From NCBI GenBank assembly GCA_033032865.1, contig JAWHQI010000148.1, positions 3,367,501-3,431,500 on the forward strand: 64,000 nucleotides of DNA, in the 5' to 3' direction. This stretch comes from Dactylorhiza incarnata (lineage: Eukaryota > Streptophyta > Magnoliopsida > Asparagales > Orchidaceae). The position numbers and the translations under genes are program-made. Under the pieces are notes generated by a model. It did no database searches, was not told the origin of the DNA, and saw only the letters and a list, made by a program, of their open reading frames with translations. Positions 1 to 9,419 of this stretch are shown here, in pieces. Each line of letters begins with the position of its first letter. Positions within the stretch are counted from its first letter, which is position 1.

Positions 1-160
1 GACAGATTATAGCCAGCGTTCAAAATCTTCTGGACAGCGCTCGACAGATTATATCCAGCGTTCAATATCTTCTGGACAGCGCTCGACAGTTTTCCAGCCA
101 GCGTTCAACATCTTCTGGACAGCGCTCGACAGATTATAGCCAGCGTTCGACAGATCATTT
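1..160 (+). repeat. 42-bp tandem repeat in LTR0 U3
   Basis: Units start at 1, 43, 85 and 128, with a partial unit at 149. Each contains 'gacagattatagccagcg' and 'tctggacagcgctc'. The word GACAGCGCTC is close to an inverted repeat around AGCGCT. The array lies upstream of the TATA run, where other LTRs of this window also carry repeated motifs. It probably continues left of position 1. Confidence 0.85.
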
Positions 161-1135
161 ATTGAAGCCCAGATTTGTTATCAACTATATTCTATTTATC
201 CTAACAGCAAAACGACGAATATAACGGATCTATTTAATATCCTTGGACGTATTCTGACAGATAAGGAAGGATATTAAACTCAGTTAATATATTCCCTTCT
301 TTCCTTTTTCCAAGGCAGCAATAGCCGTTGACATTTAATGAAAAGGAATCTTTTCACGGTCAAAAAATAATAATAAGGACCTGCCAAAATCGTTTTGAAT
401 TCAAACGTCATTCTATTACAGAATGCAAAGGATATATATATATCTCAAAACGTTAGATGATTGATCTTCTTCTACAAGCAGCACAAAACTTCTGAGAACA
501 TCATCCTCAAGAGCATTCACTCAGAATCTGCTGCAAAGTCAGATCTTCTAAAAGAGCAACAAGCAATCTGAAGAACCTGTTCTTCCAGATCAATCTGCTA
601 CAGGAGATCTTAGTTTTCAAGAGAAAGCTTCTTCATCTTCTGTCAAATACTTCAATCTGACAGGGGGAGCTTTACAACAACATAGACTAGAGTCTTCTCT
701 CAGCATCTTGACAGAGAAGAACACTATAAACTCTTTCTTACCTCTCTTGTACAGGGTTATAACTCCCTTCAAAAGTTAATCTCGGTGACAGGGCACCTTA
801 GCAAAAACCTGCAGTTTGGTTAGAGCACCTTATAAAGCTCACCTGGTGAGAGGGCACCTTATCAACAACCTCCTAGTGGATTCCTACCAAAGGTGGTAGA
901 AGAGTAGACGTACCCAGATTTATTGCGGAACTACTATAGCTCCTTGTGTCTTCTGTGTTTGGTCATTTTCTGTGTTTGTGCTATTTGTTTTGTGATTTCA
1001 TTTGCTAATTTTTTTTGTTTATATAATTCTCACACTGCTTACACTTATATATAATACTATTTTAATTCCGCTATAACAACTAAGGAAAAGTTTTAATACT
1101 CTATTCACCCCCCCCCCCCACCCCCCTCTAGAGTA
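1..1135 (+). repeat. 3' part of a Ty1/copia LTR (LTR0), left end outside the window
   Basis: A TATA-type run lies at about 433-443. It is followed by an A/T-rich leader with repeated 'agggcacctta' phrases (785-870), a 'gtgtcttctgtgtttgg' stretch, and a C12 run plus 'cccccctctag' at 1108-1130. The same ending, a C-run followed by TCTAG, closes the two Copia-A LTRs in this window (32006-32030, 51302-51325). That similarity is the basis for calling this the R/U5 end of a copia LTR in plus orientation. No internal region follows, so this is a truncated or solo LTR. The exact 3' end is uncertain by about 20 bp. Confidence 0.6.
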
Positions 1136-1530
1136 ACTTAAGATCTAACCTCCACTTTCACCCCGTCTAGTGAGAGCCCGGGAGCGGAATCGATCTGGGG
1201 CATTCCAGCATCGATACTTGTCACCTTGCCAGCCTCTCCAGAGATCAACCTGAACCCCCCGTCTAGTGAGAGCCCAGGAGCGGAATCGATCTGGGGCATT
1301 CCAGCACCAATACTTGTCACCTTGCCAGCCTCTCCAGAGATCAACCTGAACCCCCCCCCCCCCCCCCCCCCCCCCCCGTCTAGTGAGAGCCCGGGAGCGG
1401 AATCGATCTGGGGCATTCCAGCACCAATACTTGTCACCTTGCCAGCCTCTCCAGAGATCAACCTGAACCCCCCATCTAGTGAGAGCCCGGGAGCGGAATC
1501 GATCTGGGGCATTCCAGCACCAATACTATT
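1136..1530. repeat. 96-bp tandem repeat, about 3.8 copies, with an expanded C27 run
   Basis: Units start at 'tctagtgagagcc' near 1165, 1261, 1378 and 1474. Spacing is 96 bp except for one interval of 117 bp, where the C6 at the unit end has expanded to C27 (1351-1377). Units differ at only a few sites, for example AGCATCGATA against AGCACCAATA. 96 is a multiple of 3, so both strands show a repeated peptide in open frames; I read these frames as passive. The array lies between LTR0 and the 3' end of the Tat element, where that element's 3' LTR would be expected. Confidence 0.85.
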
Positions 1531-1621
1531 TGAGACCTGCCAAAGGATTGCTCCGAAAGGCATGTGTTGAGTAGGAAATATGAGAAATTATCTACAAAAA
1601 ATGGCTAAGGATAAAACCTTT

Positions 1622-2841
1622 TTAAGTCATCTCCACTTCTCGCTCGGTCCAGAGGTACCCCTTCCACACTTCGGAGGTGATACCCCCAGACTTGAGCACT
1701 TCACTTACAATGTATGGACCCTCCCAATTGGGGTTGAGCTTTCCCACCGCGGCCCCTCTCCCAGCCGCGTCGACTTTCTTTAAGACCAGGTCCCCTTTTT
1801 GAAAGTGCTTTATTCGGATGTGCTTGTCGAAATATCGGGCCATTCGTCGCTTGATTTCTTCCTGCCTGATGGTGGCCTGGTCCCGGAGTTCCTCAACCAG
1901 TTCAAAGGATAGCCTTTGTCCTTCATCGTTGGCTACCAACCACTCTTCATCCCCTTCCCTTGCGGCGATCACCCTGGGGGTCTTCACTTCAAACTCGATG
2001 GGAAGGACTGCTTCGGATCCATGGGAAAGTTTGAACGGGCGGTGTTGGGGGTGGTCCTCAGCGCCCAGAGAACGGATGGCAGTTGCTCTACCCAGTTCCC
2101 TCGGAGGTTTTCTACCTTCTTCTTTAGCAGGTTGACGATTACTTTATTTGCCGCCTCTACCTGGTCGTTGCTCCTTGGGTGGTGAACCGATGCGAACCTG
2201 AGGTCAATGCCAAGTTGGGTGAGGAAGCTAACGAATTCTTCAATGGCGAATTGCGGCCCATTATCCGTCACTATAGCCAGGGGGAGGCCGTGTCTGCAAA
2301 TTATTTCTCCCCATACAAAATTCCTTACAACTTGAGATGTTACCTTGGCGAGTGCCTTCACTTCTACCCACTTGGAGAAATAATCGATCATAACCAGCAA
2401 GAACCTTCTTTGGCCACTAGCTTGGGGGAAAGGGCCAACTAGGTCCAATCCCCATATGGCGAAGGGTCAGGGGGTGGTGATGGTTCGGAGCCTCGGAGCT
2501 GGGAGGAGTTGGAGTGGAGCATAGAGCTGACACTTTGAACACCTCCTTGCGAACTCCGCCGCATCCTTGCTGAGGGTGGGCCAGAGATAGCCTTGTCTCA
2601 ACACCCTCCCTTCCAGGATTCGGCTCCCGGAGTGACTCCCGCACTCCCCGGAGTGAATTTCCTCTAGGACTCTCGGAACCTCCTCCTCTGAAACACAACG
2701 GGCCAGGAGTCCCGAGAGAGTCTTCCTGTACAGCCCTCCTGCATGCAAAGAGTAATAAGCCGACTTATACCTGAAGCGTCGCCTGTCTATGCCCCCTTCA
2801 GGGAACTTCCCTGATGATAGGAAAGAGATGAATGGATCCAT
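1622..2841 (-). pseudogene. Integrase of Gyp1 (three frames)
   Basis: Integrase joins retrotransposon cDNA to host DNA. The N-terminal piece (2841-2467) has the zinc-binding layout 'IHSGECGSHSG' and 'RRCSKCQLYA'. The core (about 2466-1984) has 'WGLDLVGPF' with the first catalytic Asp, 'IVTDNGPQF' with the second, and 'QVEAANK' with the Glu. The C-terminal piece (1987-1622) has 'KGDLVLKK' and 'GPYIVSEV', the usual chromodomain-free tail. The frame shifts between core and tail near 1985 and again between zinc finger and core near 2465. The last 25 residues no longer resemble the normal ending. The triad is intact but the gene is broken. Confidence 0.8.
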
Positions 2842-2892
2842 CCATGAGACTCACTGATCCACCTCCATCAGTTCCCCTTCCTCGATGGAGGG

Positions 2893-3948
2893 TCAGAAGA
2901 GTTCCGAAACCGTCCCTCCTGCTCGAGGACCGAACTTGGCTAAGAGGTCTACGGGGGAGCTTTCTTCCCTTGGCACATGTTTGATGGAGAACGTGTGGAA
3001 CTGCCCGATGATTTCCTTGACGTTCTCCAAGTACCGTAGGAGGGTCGGGTCCTTTGCCTCAAACTCTCCCTTGACTGCACTCTCTTCTCCAGCTCCTGCC
3101 GCTTCCTCCATCACTTTATTGAACTCTTCCGCTTTTCCCATCCAGGTGATGGTGTTGACAACCGTCACGTAGCACTGTCTTGCAATCTTGGGGTCTCCCC
3201 GGACCCGGACCTGGATTCCTCCCGCGTTGAACTTGAGGCATTGGTGGAAAGTGGACGGGACGCACCGAAACACACTAATGAGAGGCCGTCCGAAGATGGC
3301 GCTGTAGCTGCTCGGGGCATCCACTATCACGAAGCGGCAGTTCCGGGACTGCCCTCCGAGAGTCACATGGAGTCCCACTCCACCCTCTACCTCCTTCCTT
3401 TCTCCCGCAAAACCAAATAAGGGACCATCTGAGGCCAACACCCTCCGGGCCTCCACCTTCATCTCGTCAAACGCCTTCTTGAAGATGACGTTGACCGAAC
3501 TTCCGTTGTCAACTAGGATCCGGGAGACAGTGAAGTTTTCGATGGCGGTCTGGATGACCAGCGCATCGCAAAACGGGTCTTCATAGCTTGGCATGTCCTT
3601 CTGGGAGAAGGTAATTTTCTCCGCTGGGGGTGGAGCAGTGGATGTGGAGGCTACGCTCCGCCGGTATATGGTATGGAGGCTAGCCTTTCGGGTCGCCTCC
3701 ACCCCTACCCCTCCATGGATCACTCTGATCCCTCCTCTACTCCCCACATCAACTCTGTCTTCACACCTTTCTTCCTCATCCCCTCGAGGCTCGACCTCTT
3801 CAATCCTCACTTGTTGTGGTTGCCTCGGCGCGGGCTCTCGCCCCCTCTTCGTTTCCAGGAACTCTGGGCAGGTGGCCGTCGCGTGACCTTCCTCATCGTG
3901 GAAATCACAATACGACAACGTCACCTCCCTTGCTTCTTCTTCTGCCAC
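2893..3948 (-). pseudogene. Protease fused to an RNase H tail, RT missing (Gyp1)
   Basis: This open frame begins after a gag-like zinc motif 'YCDFHDEEGHATATC' (C-X2-H-X4-H-X4-C, about residues 13-27). The aspartic protease active site 'ILVDNGSSVN' is at residues 144-153 and 'AIFGRPL' at about 217-223. After about residue 265 the protease homology stops. From about residue 293 ('KGEFEAKDPTLLRYL', then 'IKHVPREES') the sequence is the C-terminal end of an archaeal-type RNase H. The roughly 2 kb that should encode RT and the rest of RNase H are absent, yet the frame stays open across the junction (about 3156-3075). The apparent first codon at 3948 is GTG and the frame is open further upstream, so the true start is a gag readthrough or frameshift. 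Confidence 0.75.
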
Positions 3949-4212
3949 CCTATTCCTCCTCCTTCTTCCTGCCCCTGCTTCCTCTCTAGCCTCTTCTCTT
4001 CTTCCTCTTCATCCTCTTCCCCGCCTGATCGCTATGGCTTGCTGAGGTGGGGGAGGCAACTGCCTCGGACCCTGCCTCCACCCCAACTGGTGGGGCCTTC
4101 CTTGTCCTCCGTAGAAGTTACCCCTTCCGGGGCCGTAACCCCTTCCCTGACCTTGCATCCCTTCGGCACGTTGCCTCCACTCCCCCTCCGGGGCCCTGGG
4201 CTCCTCCCTTCT

Positions 4213-5286
4213 TCATACTTCATGTTGCCTGACCTCCAACTCACTGAGCTTTGCTAGCCTCTTGGTGAGCTCCGGGTTGGCCTCCTCACTCTCAATCTCT
4301 TCCGCCACCCTCTCCATTAAATCCTCGTAGGAGACGGGGGTTTTCCTCTTCAAAGCCATCTTAAAGAAACTTTCCCTCAGCCCGACCGTGAAAGCGAGCT
4401 GGAGTGCAAACCCAGGCACCTCCTGAGTGAGTAGCACTTCTTCCTGGAACCGATCCGCGTACCGAGCCAACGACTCTTTCGGCTCCTGCTTCACCTTGAA
4501 GAGGGACTCGGCGTCCTTCTTCCTCTTCTTTGCAGTTGAGAATCGCAACAGGAATCTCCTGCGCAAATCCTCGAAGGCGTAGATCGACCCTGTAGGGAGT
4601 TGATGGAACCAGTCCCTGGCCTTCTCCTTAAGAGTGACGGCGAAGAGCCGACACATGAAAGCATTCGACATCGGCCTGATGGAGACCGAGTCCTCGAAAG
4701 ACTGGAGATGTTGGACAGGGTCATCCCTGCCGTTGTAGTACACCCTGTCCCACTCTCCGAATCCTGCCAGAACAGGTGCAGAAAGTACCAACTCGCAGAA
4801 GGGACTTCCCCCTTCTGCCACCCTTTCTCGCTCCATGCGACCCCCCAGCTCTCTCACCAGACTCGGGCTCGCGGGGGTCGCGCTCGCTGGAACGGTACTC
4901 GCCTGAACCGCTCCCACAGTCGCCATATCCTCTGGGCGCGCACTCGCCTGCACAGCGCTCGCCGGCAGAGAGCTCGCTGGCACGGAGCTCGCCGGCACTG
5001 AACTCGCCGGGCTGGCGAACAGTACTCGCCCTTCCATGTCTTGAAATGAACTTCCTGCGACTTCCTTTCCGGCCCTCCCCCCCCCCCCCCTCCCCGGGGC
5101 GTTCTCGCCAACCGCTGCTGGAGGAAGGGTCGCCTGAGGTGCTGGGGTCGCGAACTCGCTCCGCATTGCCGCAACCGCGAGCCCGAAAGTGTCGAGCACC
5201 TCCCTCCAGAAGTCCGCGAACATCCTCGGTGTCACCACCTGCGGTGGCTCGCTGAACCCCTCGCCTTGATCCTCGCCTCCTGTCAT
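4213..5286 (-). CDS. Gag of Gyp1, 357 codons
   Basis: The first ATG in frame is at 5286 (MTGGEDQ); codons upstream to 5319 lack an ATG. Residues about 75-140 are a low-complexity stretch of repeated P-A-S-x-x pentapeptides with a glycine-rich segment encoded by a C14/G14 run (5077-5090). The capsid-like retrotrans_gag domain follows, with 'DDPVQHLQSFEDSV', 'KARDWFHQLPTGSI' and 'FEDLRRRFLLRFS'. A basic, acidic-rich tail follows. The zinc motif lies in the next frame (3912-3870), so gag and protease are now separated by a frame change near 4213. Gag would form the virus-like particle. The homologous start of a second copy is at 57863. Confidence 0.75.
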   Translation of the reverse strand: MTGGEDQGEGFSEPPQVVTPRMFADFWREVLDTFGLAVAAMRSEFATPAPQATLPPAAVGENAPGRGGGGRAGKEVAGSSFQDMEGRVLFASPASSVPASSVPASSLPASAVQASARPEDMATVGAVQASTVPASATPASPSLVRELGGRMERERVAEGGSPFCELVLSAPVLAGFGEWDRVYYNGRDDPVQHLQSFEDSVSIRPMSNAFMCRLFAVTLKEKARDWFHQLPTGSIYAFEDLRRRFLLRFSTAKKRKKDAESLFKVKQEPKESLARYADRFQEEVLLTQEVPGFALQLAFTVGLRESFFKMALKRKTPVSYEDLMERVAEEIESEEANPELTKRLAKLSELEVRQHEV

Positions 5287-5326
5287 GCCTGCTCCTTGGA
5301 ACTTTCTTGGACCGTCCACACTCCAT

Positions 5327-5339
5327 GCTCACCGCACCA
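5327..5339 (-). other. Primer binding site of Gyp1
   Basis: On the minus strand TGGTGCGGTGAGC begins 3 nt after the LTR end. The same 13 bases, also 3 nt from the LTR end, occur at 57812-57824. I cannot name the matching tRNA. It is not the iMet-type or the TGGCGCCGTTGCC-type PBS seen elsewhere in this window. Confidence 0.75.
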
Positions 5340-5342
5340 AAA

Positions 5343-6307
5343 TGTTGAAACCGATTTATCAGTCTCTTGTGGAGCTCGGGGCCCTCACCGAGATGAGGGG
5401 TAGCTAGCCCTTACTGATCCCTCGGAGAAGGCAGACTGAAAACTAGGAAAACGACTAAGACCTTAGTCACAGCGAGGAGGTCCCTCCACTAACCCGGAAG
5501 ATCGTTGAGCGCTTCCCCTCCCAAGCCAAAGCTGAGACTCAGGCACCTTGGAGAGCTCAGGAAATGCTAACCAAAGAAGCCTAAGGAGAGGGAAGCTGAA
5601 GTGAAGTCCTCTCCAAAGGTGCCCTTGAGGTCCTATTTATAGATTTTCTGGTCTGGCCTGCAAATAGCAGGATTCCGCCTTTTGATTTTACTATCCGCAC
5701 CCCAAATGGGTCTGCTAATAGCCAAACTCCATTGTTTGGAGAGGCTAAGGGCAGACCACCAAGGGTAAAAGGGTAAGTTGACCCTATTGATTTATGAGCA
5801 AGGGGCTGCGAGGACCTTCTTGCGAGATCTTACATTCTCGCGGGCCTCCTCGCGAGCCCTACTCGCAAAGCCTCTCTTAGGCGATCGCCCTGCTAGGACC
5901 TCGCTGGCTTCCTAGCGATATCGGCCGAGGTCTGATCTCGCGAGCCTTCCAGCGAGACCGTCTTCTGATTTGGCCGCCCACTGAACACCTTTCGCCGGAC
6001 ACCTTACTGGACATAGGTCTCCCCTACCAGCAGCCTACGAGGTATTGGTTTGTCAGCCCTCGCCGGGCTTAGTTCCCTGAAGATATCTGCCGAGGTCTGG
6101 ATCTCGCAACTCCTGTTGCGAGACCATTCTTTTGGCTTTAATGAGCCTATAACATTTCGTCTTCAGGTGATTCCGCCGAACCGGGGCATGCTTGACGAGG
6201 CCGGGGAAGTTCAACGAACTCTCACGCGAACGCCTGTCTTGCCGACCCTTCTCGCTCGCCCTTCGGCGAGCTCCATTCCTTTGCCTGGCAAATATCGGGG
6301 TTGTACA
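5343..6307 (-). repeat. 5' LTR of Gyp1 (965 bp)
   Basis: On the minus strand the LTR runs from TGTACAACCCCGATATTT (6307) to 'ggtttcaaca' (5343), giving TG...CA ends. Both boundaries were set by comparison with the related LTR at 56900-57808, which shares the first and last blocks ('ctccaaggtgcc', 'ggcttgggaggggaagc'). A TATA box lies on the minus strand at 5641-5634. U3, upstream of it (5650-6300), holds scattered CTCGCGAG and GCGATCGC palindromes. Confidence 0.8.
5634..5641 (-). promoter_or_regulatory. TATA box of Gyp1 LTR
   Basis: TATAAATA on the minus strand, about 290 bp before the LTR end. The related LTR at 56900-57808 has the same TATAAATAG(A/G)CC context. Confidence 0.65.
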
Positions 6308-6602
6308 CCTGTCATCACGTGAATTTAGGACCTTAAGTGAACTAAATCAAGTATTCTTCCGCTGCAAATACATATATTTTCTCGGTGGACTAGTTGATCC
6401 ACGAACTGAGAGACACGGTTCTTGCCCCAAAAACTAATAAATGATTTCAATGATTGATCTATCATGTAAACATGTTTTGATTAATTAAGTACTAGGTTCC
6501 CGCATGAGCGTATGCAGTTGTCTCCTGCATGACGTGGCATCATGACGCATATTTTCCCTTACTCTGATATTCCTAAACTCGGAGAAAATGCGGGTTGTGA
6601 CA
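6308..6602 (-). repeat. Chromovirus-like LTR 5' tip, truncated
   Basis: On the minus strand the sequence starts TGTCACAACCCGCATTTTC at 6602 and includes 'catgatgccacgtcatgc'. TGTCACAACCC is a common start of Del/Tekay-type LTRs. The fragment ends where the Gyp1 LTR begins, so Gyp1 or a deletion cut it. Only about 295 bp remain. Confidence 0.5.
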
Positions 6603-7431
6603 ATAAATGATCTAAAATCAGAGGAGTGGTCCCGGACTCACTCCCATCAGGTTGGGGAAGTAAAATAATGTTTGCATTGTCATCAATGCTATAAGGTTCA
6701 GCGGGATCAATAGTGTTCATGCCCAAGATTTGGACTTCCTCCACCGGTGCTGAGGAAAGCTCCTCTTCACCTAGAAGGTTGTCCTCCTCCATAGGAGTAG
6801 GCATAACACATAGATCGCCAGCCTCATCCTGCGACACATCATCAACAATGTCGTCAGAGATGAATGTAGTATGCACAACAGGGGGAGGAATAGTGATTGG
6901 ATAAAAGTCAAGCACCGATTCCTCACAAAGAATCGAATCCATACACTGTGCTATATGCACAGGGGAGATGGGCTCAGCCATGTCAGAGCCTAGATCAGCC
7001 ACAACTCTGATGAGCGTGTCTGCATCATTCCGTTCAAAACTTGAAGGTGATACATCAACGTAATCAGAGGTGGAAGGTGTGCTGTCAGAGTTAGGAGTTG
7101 GGACGATCCGGATATCCGGCTCATCATCCTCGTCCAATTGGCGAAGAAATGCAGCACAATCCTTCAAGGCATGATCCATGCTCCGACAAAACAAGCAATG
7201 TTTTGCATTTTTCTTCATCTCAAATTGAACCGGAGATGAATGCAAAAAGGTCATGTGCGGAGAGGAGGAGTAGCCATAGGACTTACGCGCACCATATGGA
7301 GTACCAGACGAAGTCGGTGCTTCATATACTGGGCCTTGAGTCTTAGGGCTACTATCTCCCTTTGGACATCTATCACTAGCATGAGATATATCTCCGCACA
7401 AACGGCAACGAATATTAAATGAAGCCCACAT
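6559..7431 (-). CDS. Orphan 290-aa protein with two CCHC zinc knuckles
   Basis: This is a clean ORF with an ATG at 7431 (MWASFNI). Two zinc knuckles of the C-X2-C-X4-H-X4-C kind are visible: CRLCGDISHASDRC near residues 9-22 and CLFCRSMDHALKDC near 80-93. The rest is acidic, serine- and proline-rich, with no membrane segment and no protease, RT or integrase motif. CCHC knuckles bind nucleic acid and are typical of Gag C-termini, but no capsid domain precedes them. The ORF follows a PBS (7644-7626) and an LTR, which suggests the coding part of a non-autonomous LTR element. Its last 14 codons read into the TGTCACAACCCG LTR tip at 6602. I do not recognise the family. A host gene is less likely. 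Confidence 0.55.
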   Translation of the reverse strand: MWASFNIRCRLCGDISHASDRCPKGDSSPKTQGPVYEAPTSSGTPYGARKSYGYSSSPHMTFLHSSPVQFEMKKNAKHCLFCRSMDHALKDCAAFLRQLDEDDEPDIRIVPTPNSDSTPSTSDYVDVSPSSFERNDADTLIRVVADLGSDMAEPISPVHIAQCMDSILCEESVLDFYPITIPPPVVHTTFISDDIVDDVSQDEAGDLCVMPTPMEEDNLLGEEELSSAPVEEVQILGMNTIDPAEPYSIDDNANIILLPQPDGSESGTTPLILDHLLSQPAFSPSLGISE

Positions 7432-7625
7432 TGTGTGAAGATAAATAGATTCAAAAGGAAAACACTATTGTGCAAAATACTACACCTAACAATAATTACT
7501 AATGCAATCTAATATAAAACAGGAAAACAGAATAGGAAGAACTGAAATAAAATAAAGGATGCAATTTACAAATGGAAAGGATTCTCTCTCAGATTCTCCC
7601 TCTCCAGAAAACTCACACGACTGTG

Positions 7626-7644
7626 TTCCCCGGCAACGGCGCCA
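7626..7644 (-). other. Primer binding site, Athila/Tat type
   Basis: The minus strand reads TGGCGCCGTTGCCGGGGAA, a common PBS in Athila and other plant gypsy elements. It starts 6 nt after the LTR end at 7651. Confidence 0.85.
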
Positions 7645-7899
7645 AAAACTTGATGCGCAAATCTAACACACCGCTATAGGCGGTAGCGAGACTGCGGCAT
7701 GAAACGACAGTGTACCGATCGTTCAAGTAATATAAAATGTGGGAGTGAATCCCCAAGTATCGATCCCGAAGGAACACAGTAAGGTGGAGTTAACTATTGA
7801 GGAAGGACTTGAGATCGAAGTCCTTAAGTCGGATGGAATGCGGGAGAGTTGATTTGGCCTTTGGAAAATAAAAGAAAAGAAATTAAACTACTCCTATGC

Positions 7900-8130
7900 A
7901 TGCCTTGAGCGCGCTGCTTCGTTAGGCGGGATGGAAACTATGTAGGCCTTGAACGCACTACTTCGCAAGGGCGGATGGACGAGTAGGCAAGCGGATGGAG
8001 TGGTAAGTGTGGAATCGAACTGTGCAGGCCTTGAGCGCACTGCTTCGTTAGGCGAATGGATTACACGGGCCATTATGCCACGCTTCGCTAGGCGGATGGA
8101 AGAGTAGTCTTACGGAATGGAAGAGTAGGC
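7900..8130 (-). repeat. Degenerate repeat inside Athila-B LTR
   Basis: The phrase 'gcttcg(t/c)taggcgg(g)atgg', often preceded by 'ccttgagcgc(g/a)ct', recurs about five times at irregular spacing. It lies downstream of the TATA box, so it would be transcribed. Confidence 0.6.
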
Positions 8131-8304
8131 TAGCGTAATGGAGTGGAGGGCGATGACGGATGTGGAAGATGGAATGGGGGCGCACCTCATACACACATAT
8201 GAATAATATAAACTCATAAACATGAGATAAACATTACAAAGCAAGATTCATAGTGCACGTCATCAAAAGATAGAGAAATCTAACATTTACAACTACCAAT
8301 ACAA

Positions 8305-8328
8305 AGAGAGAGAGAGAGAGAGAGAGAG
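8305..8328. repeat. (AG)12 microsatellite
   Basis: Twelve uninterrupted AG units inside the transcribed part of the Athila-B LTR. Confidence 0.95.
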
Positions 8329-8653
8329 CAAGGAATCGACCCAATCTGAAGCCTTGTCGAAGATTCACAGTTGGAATCGCTGGGTTGTCAATCCGCATCC
8401 ATGCTCGGTCTTCAACTGCGTCCGGGGTAGAGAAGGGTGTCCACTACCTCCCAATGGCCCGTCTTCTTCGTCTCACGATCCGGCCGCACGACCTAGCTTC
8501 CTTCTCCTTCGATATTGGTGGATGTAGGGCCAGATCCCTCTCCTTGGATCTCGAGGATGATGGAGGAGGCCAGAGGGGGCGGAGAACCTGCGAAAGGGCG
8601 AAAACGGCGGACTGGGCGGAAAAGAAGTCGATTCGATTAGGGCGGAAATATGC

Positions 8654-8661
8654 GCTTTTAT
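8654..8661 (-). promoter_or_regulatory. TATA box of Athila-B LTR
   Basis: TATAAAAG on the minus strand, directly downstream of the inverted-repeat array at 8680-9010. Confidence 0.65.
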
Positions 8662-9115
8662 AGAAAACAATCAGAAATTTGGTCACGCACGGTCGAACGC
8701 ACGACCGTGCGTGAACCGTGCGATATTAATCGAGAAGAAAGGCCAAGAAAATGAAGTAGGCGCGCCTGTGCGTTTTACTCACGCACGGTAGAAGCCGACC
8801 ATGCATTAAAACGCACGGGCAAATTCAGAAACCTCGAAATCCGGCAAACAACAGGAGGTCGTGCGTTTTGTTCGCAGACGATTGAGACCAACCGTGCGTG
8901 AAGAAAATGCACGAGCGGGGCAGATCACCATATTGACCAGCCGATCATAGCGCACGACCGCAGCCAACCGTGCGTCAAGTAAACGCACGACCGTGCGATT
9001 CATACAGGATGAATTCGGGGCAATATGGATGATCCGCCCACATGTACAACGAAGCCACACGCTGGGAACACACCTCCAGCACAAGTATAATAACTGAAAA
9101 AAGAATGGGGAGCAC

Positions 9116-9419
9116 AATGTGCTTGCCCCCAACAAAATAGTGCGCAATTGCACACCACAACGGGCATAAACATTGCACTTTGTGAGGGAATGTTAACCGG
9201 TGAAATATAAACAATAATGAGCTAAAAGTGAAGTGCAAGTGTGTGAAAACAAGCCTAGATGAGTCCGAAAATGTGTATCAAATTGGGACTCATCAATAAG
9301 CACCAAGTCTTTACTCCCTCCACTGGAGGAATCCGAGAGAAGATATTCTGAGAACCTCACTAATCCAGGTATTCTATCCACCCTGGAGCCGTTAAAGGTA
9401 TGGTAACCTGCGTTGTACT
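9116..9419. other. Unassigned stretch between Athila-B LTR and chromovirus remnant
   Basis: No convincing coding frame. A purine-rich minus-strand run at 9133-9121 resembles a polypurine tract. If it is one, 9130-9420 would be the 3' end of another Athila internal region. Confidence 0.3.

Larger units (their letters stand above)
1590..6307 (-). mobile_element. Gyp1: truncated Tat-type Ty3/gypsy element, RT deleted
   Basis: Minus-strand order is 5' LTR (6307-5343), PBS (5339-5327), gag (5286-4213), protease and the tail of a second RNase H (about 3948-2893), then integrase (2841-1622). Integrase after an extra RNase H is the known arrangement of the Tat group of non-chromovirus gypsy elements. 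No 3' LTR follows integrase, and RT with most of both RNase H domains is missing. The coding DNA is far more GC-rich than the surrounding AT-rich repeats. The same family recurs at 56900-58090 on the plus strand. This copy cannot move on its own. Confidence 0.8.
7651..9115 (-). repeat. Athila-like LTR (Athila-B), minus orientation
   Basis: The 3' edge is fixed by the PBS: '...gatttgcgcatca' ends at 7651. A TATAAAAG box is on the minus strand at 8661-8654. Upstream of it (8680-9010) are many copies of CGCACG(G/A)(T/C)CGTGCG-like inverted repeats, also seen in the Athila-C LTR (51400-51860). The 5' edge near 9115 is approximate. It was placed beside a polypurine-like stretch, minus 'gttgggggcaagc' at 9133-9121. 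No matching second LTR is in the window. Confidence 0.6.

Noticed and set aside
1138..1570. Repeat-containing protein frames on both strands
   Set aside because: 96 is divisible by 3, so both strands stay open. There is no start context, domain or homologous family.
3593..4257. Plus-strand open frames over the Gyp1 protease and gag end
   Set aside because: They are antisense to the recognisable protease; composition is Pro/Ser/Leu-rich as expected for a shadow frame.
4600..5332. Plus-strand and alternate minus-strand open frames over the Gyp1 gag
   Set aside because: They are shadows caused by GC-rich codons opposite the real Gag frame, which alone has the capsid motifs.
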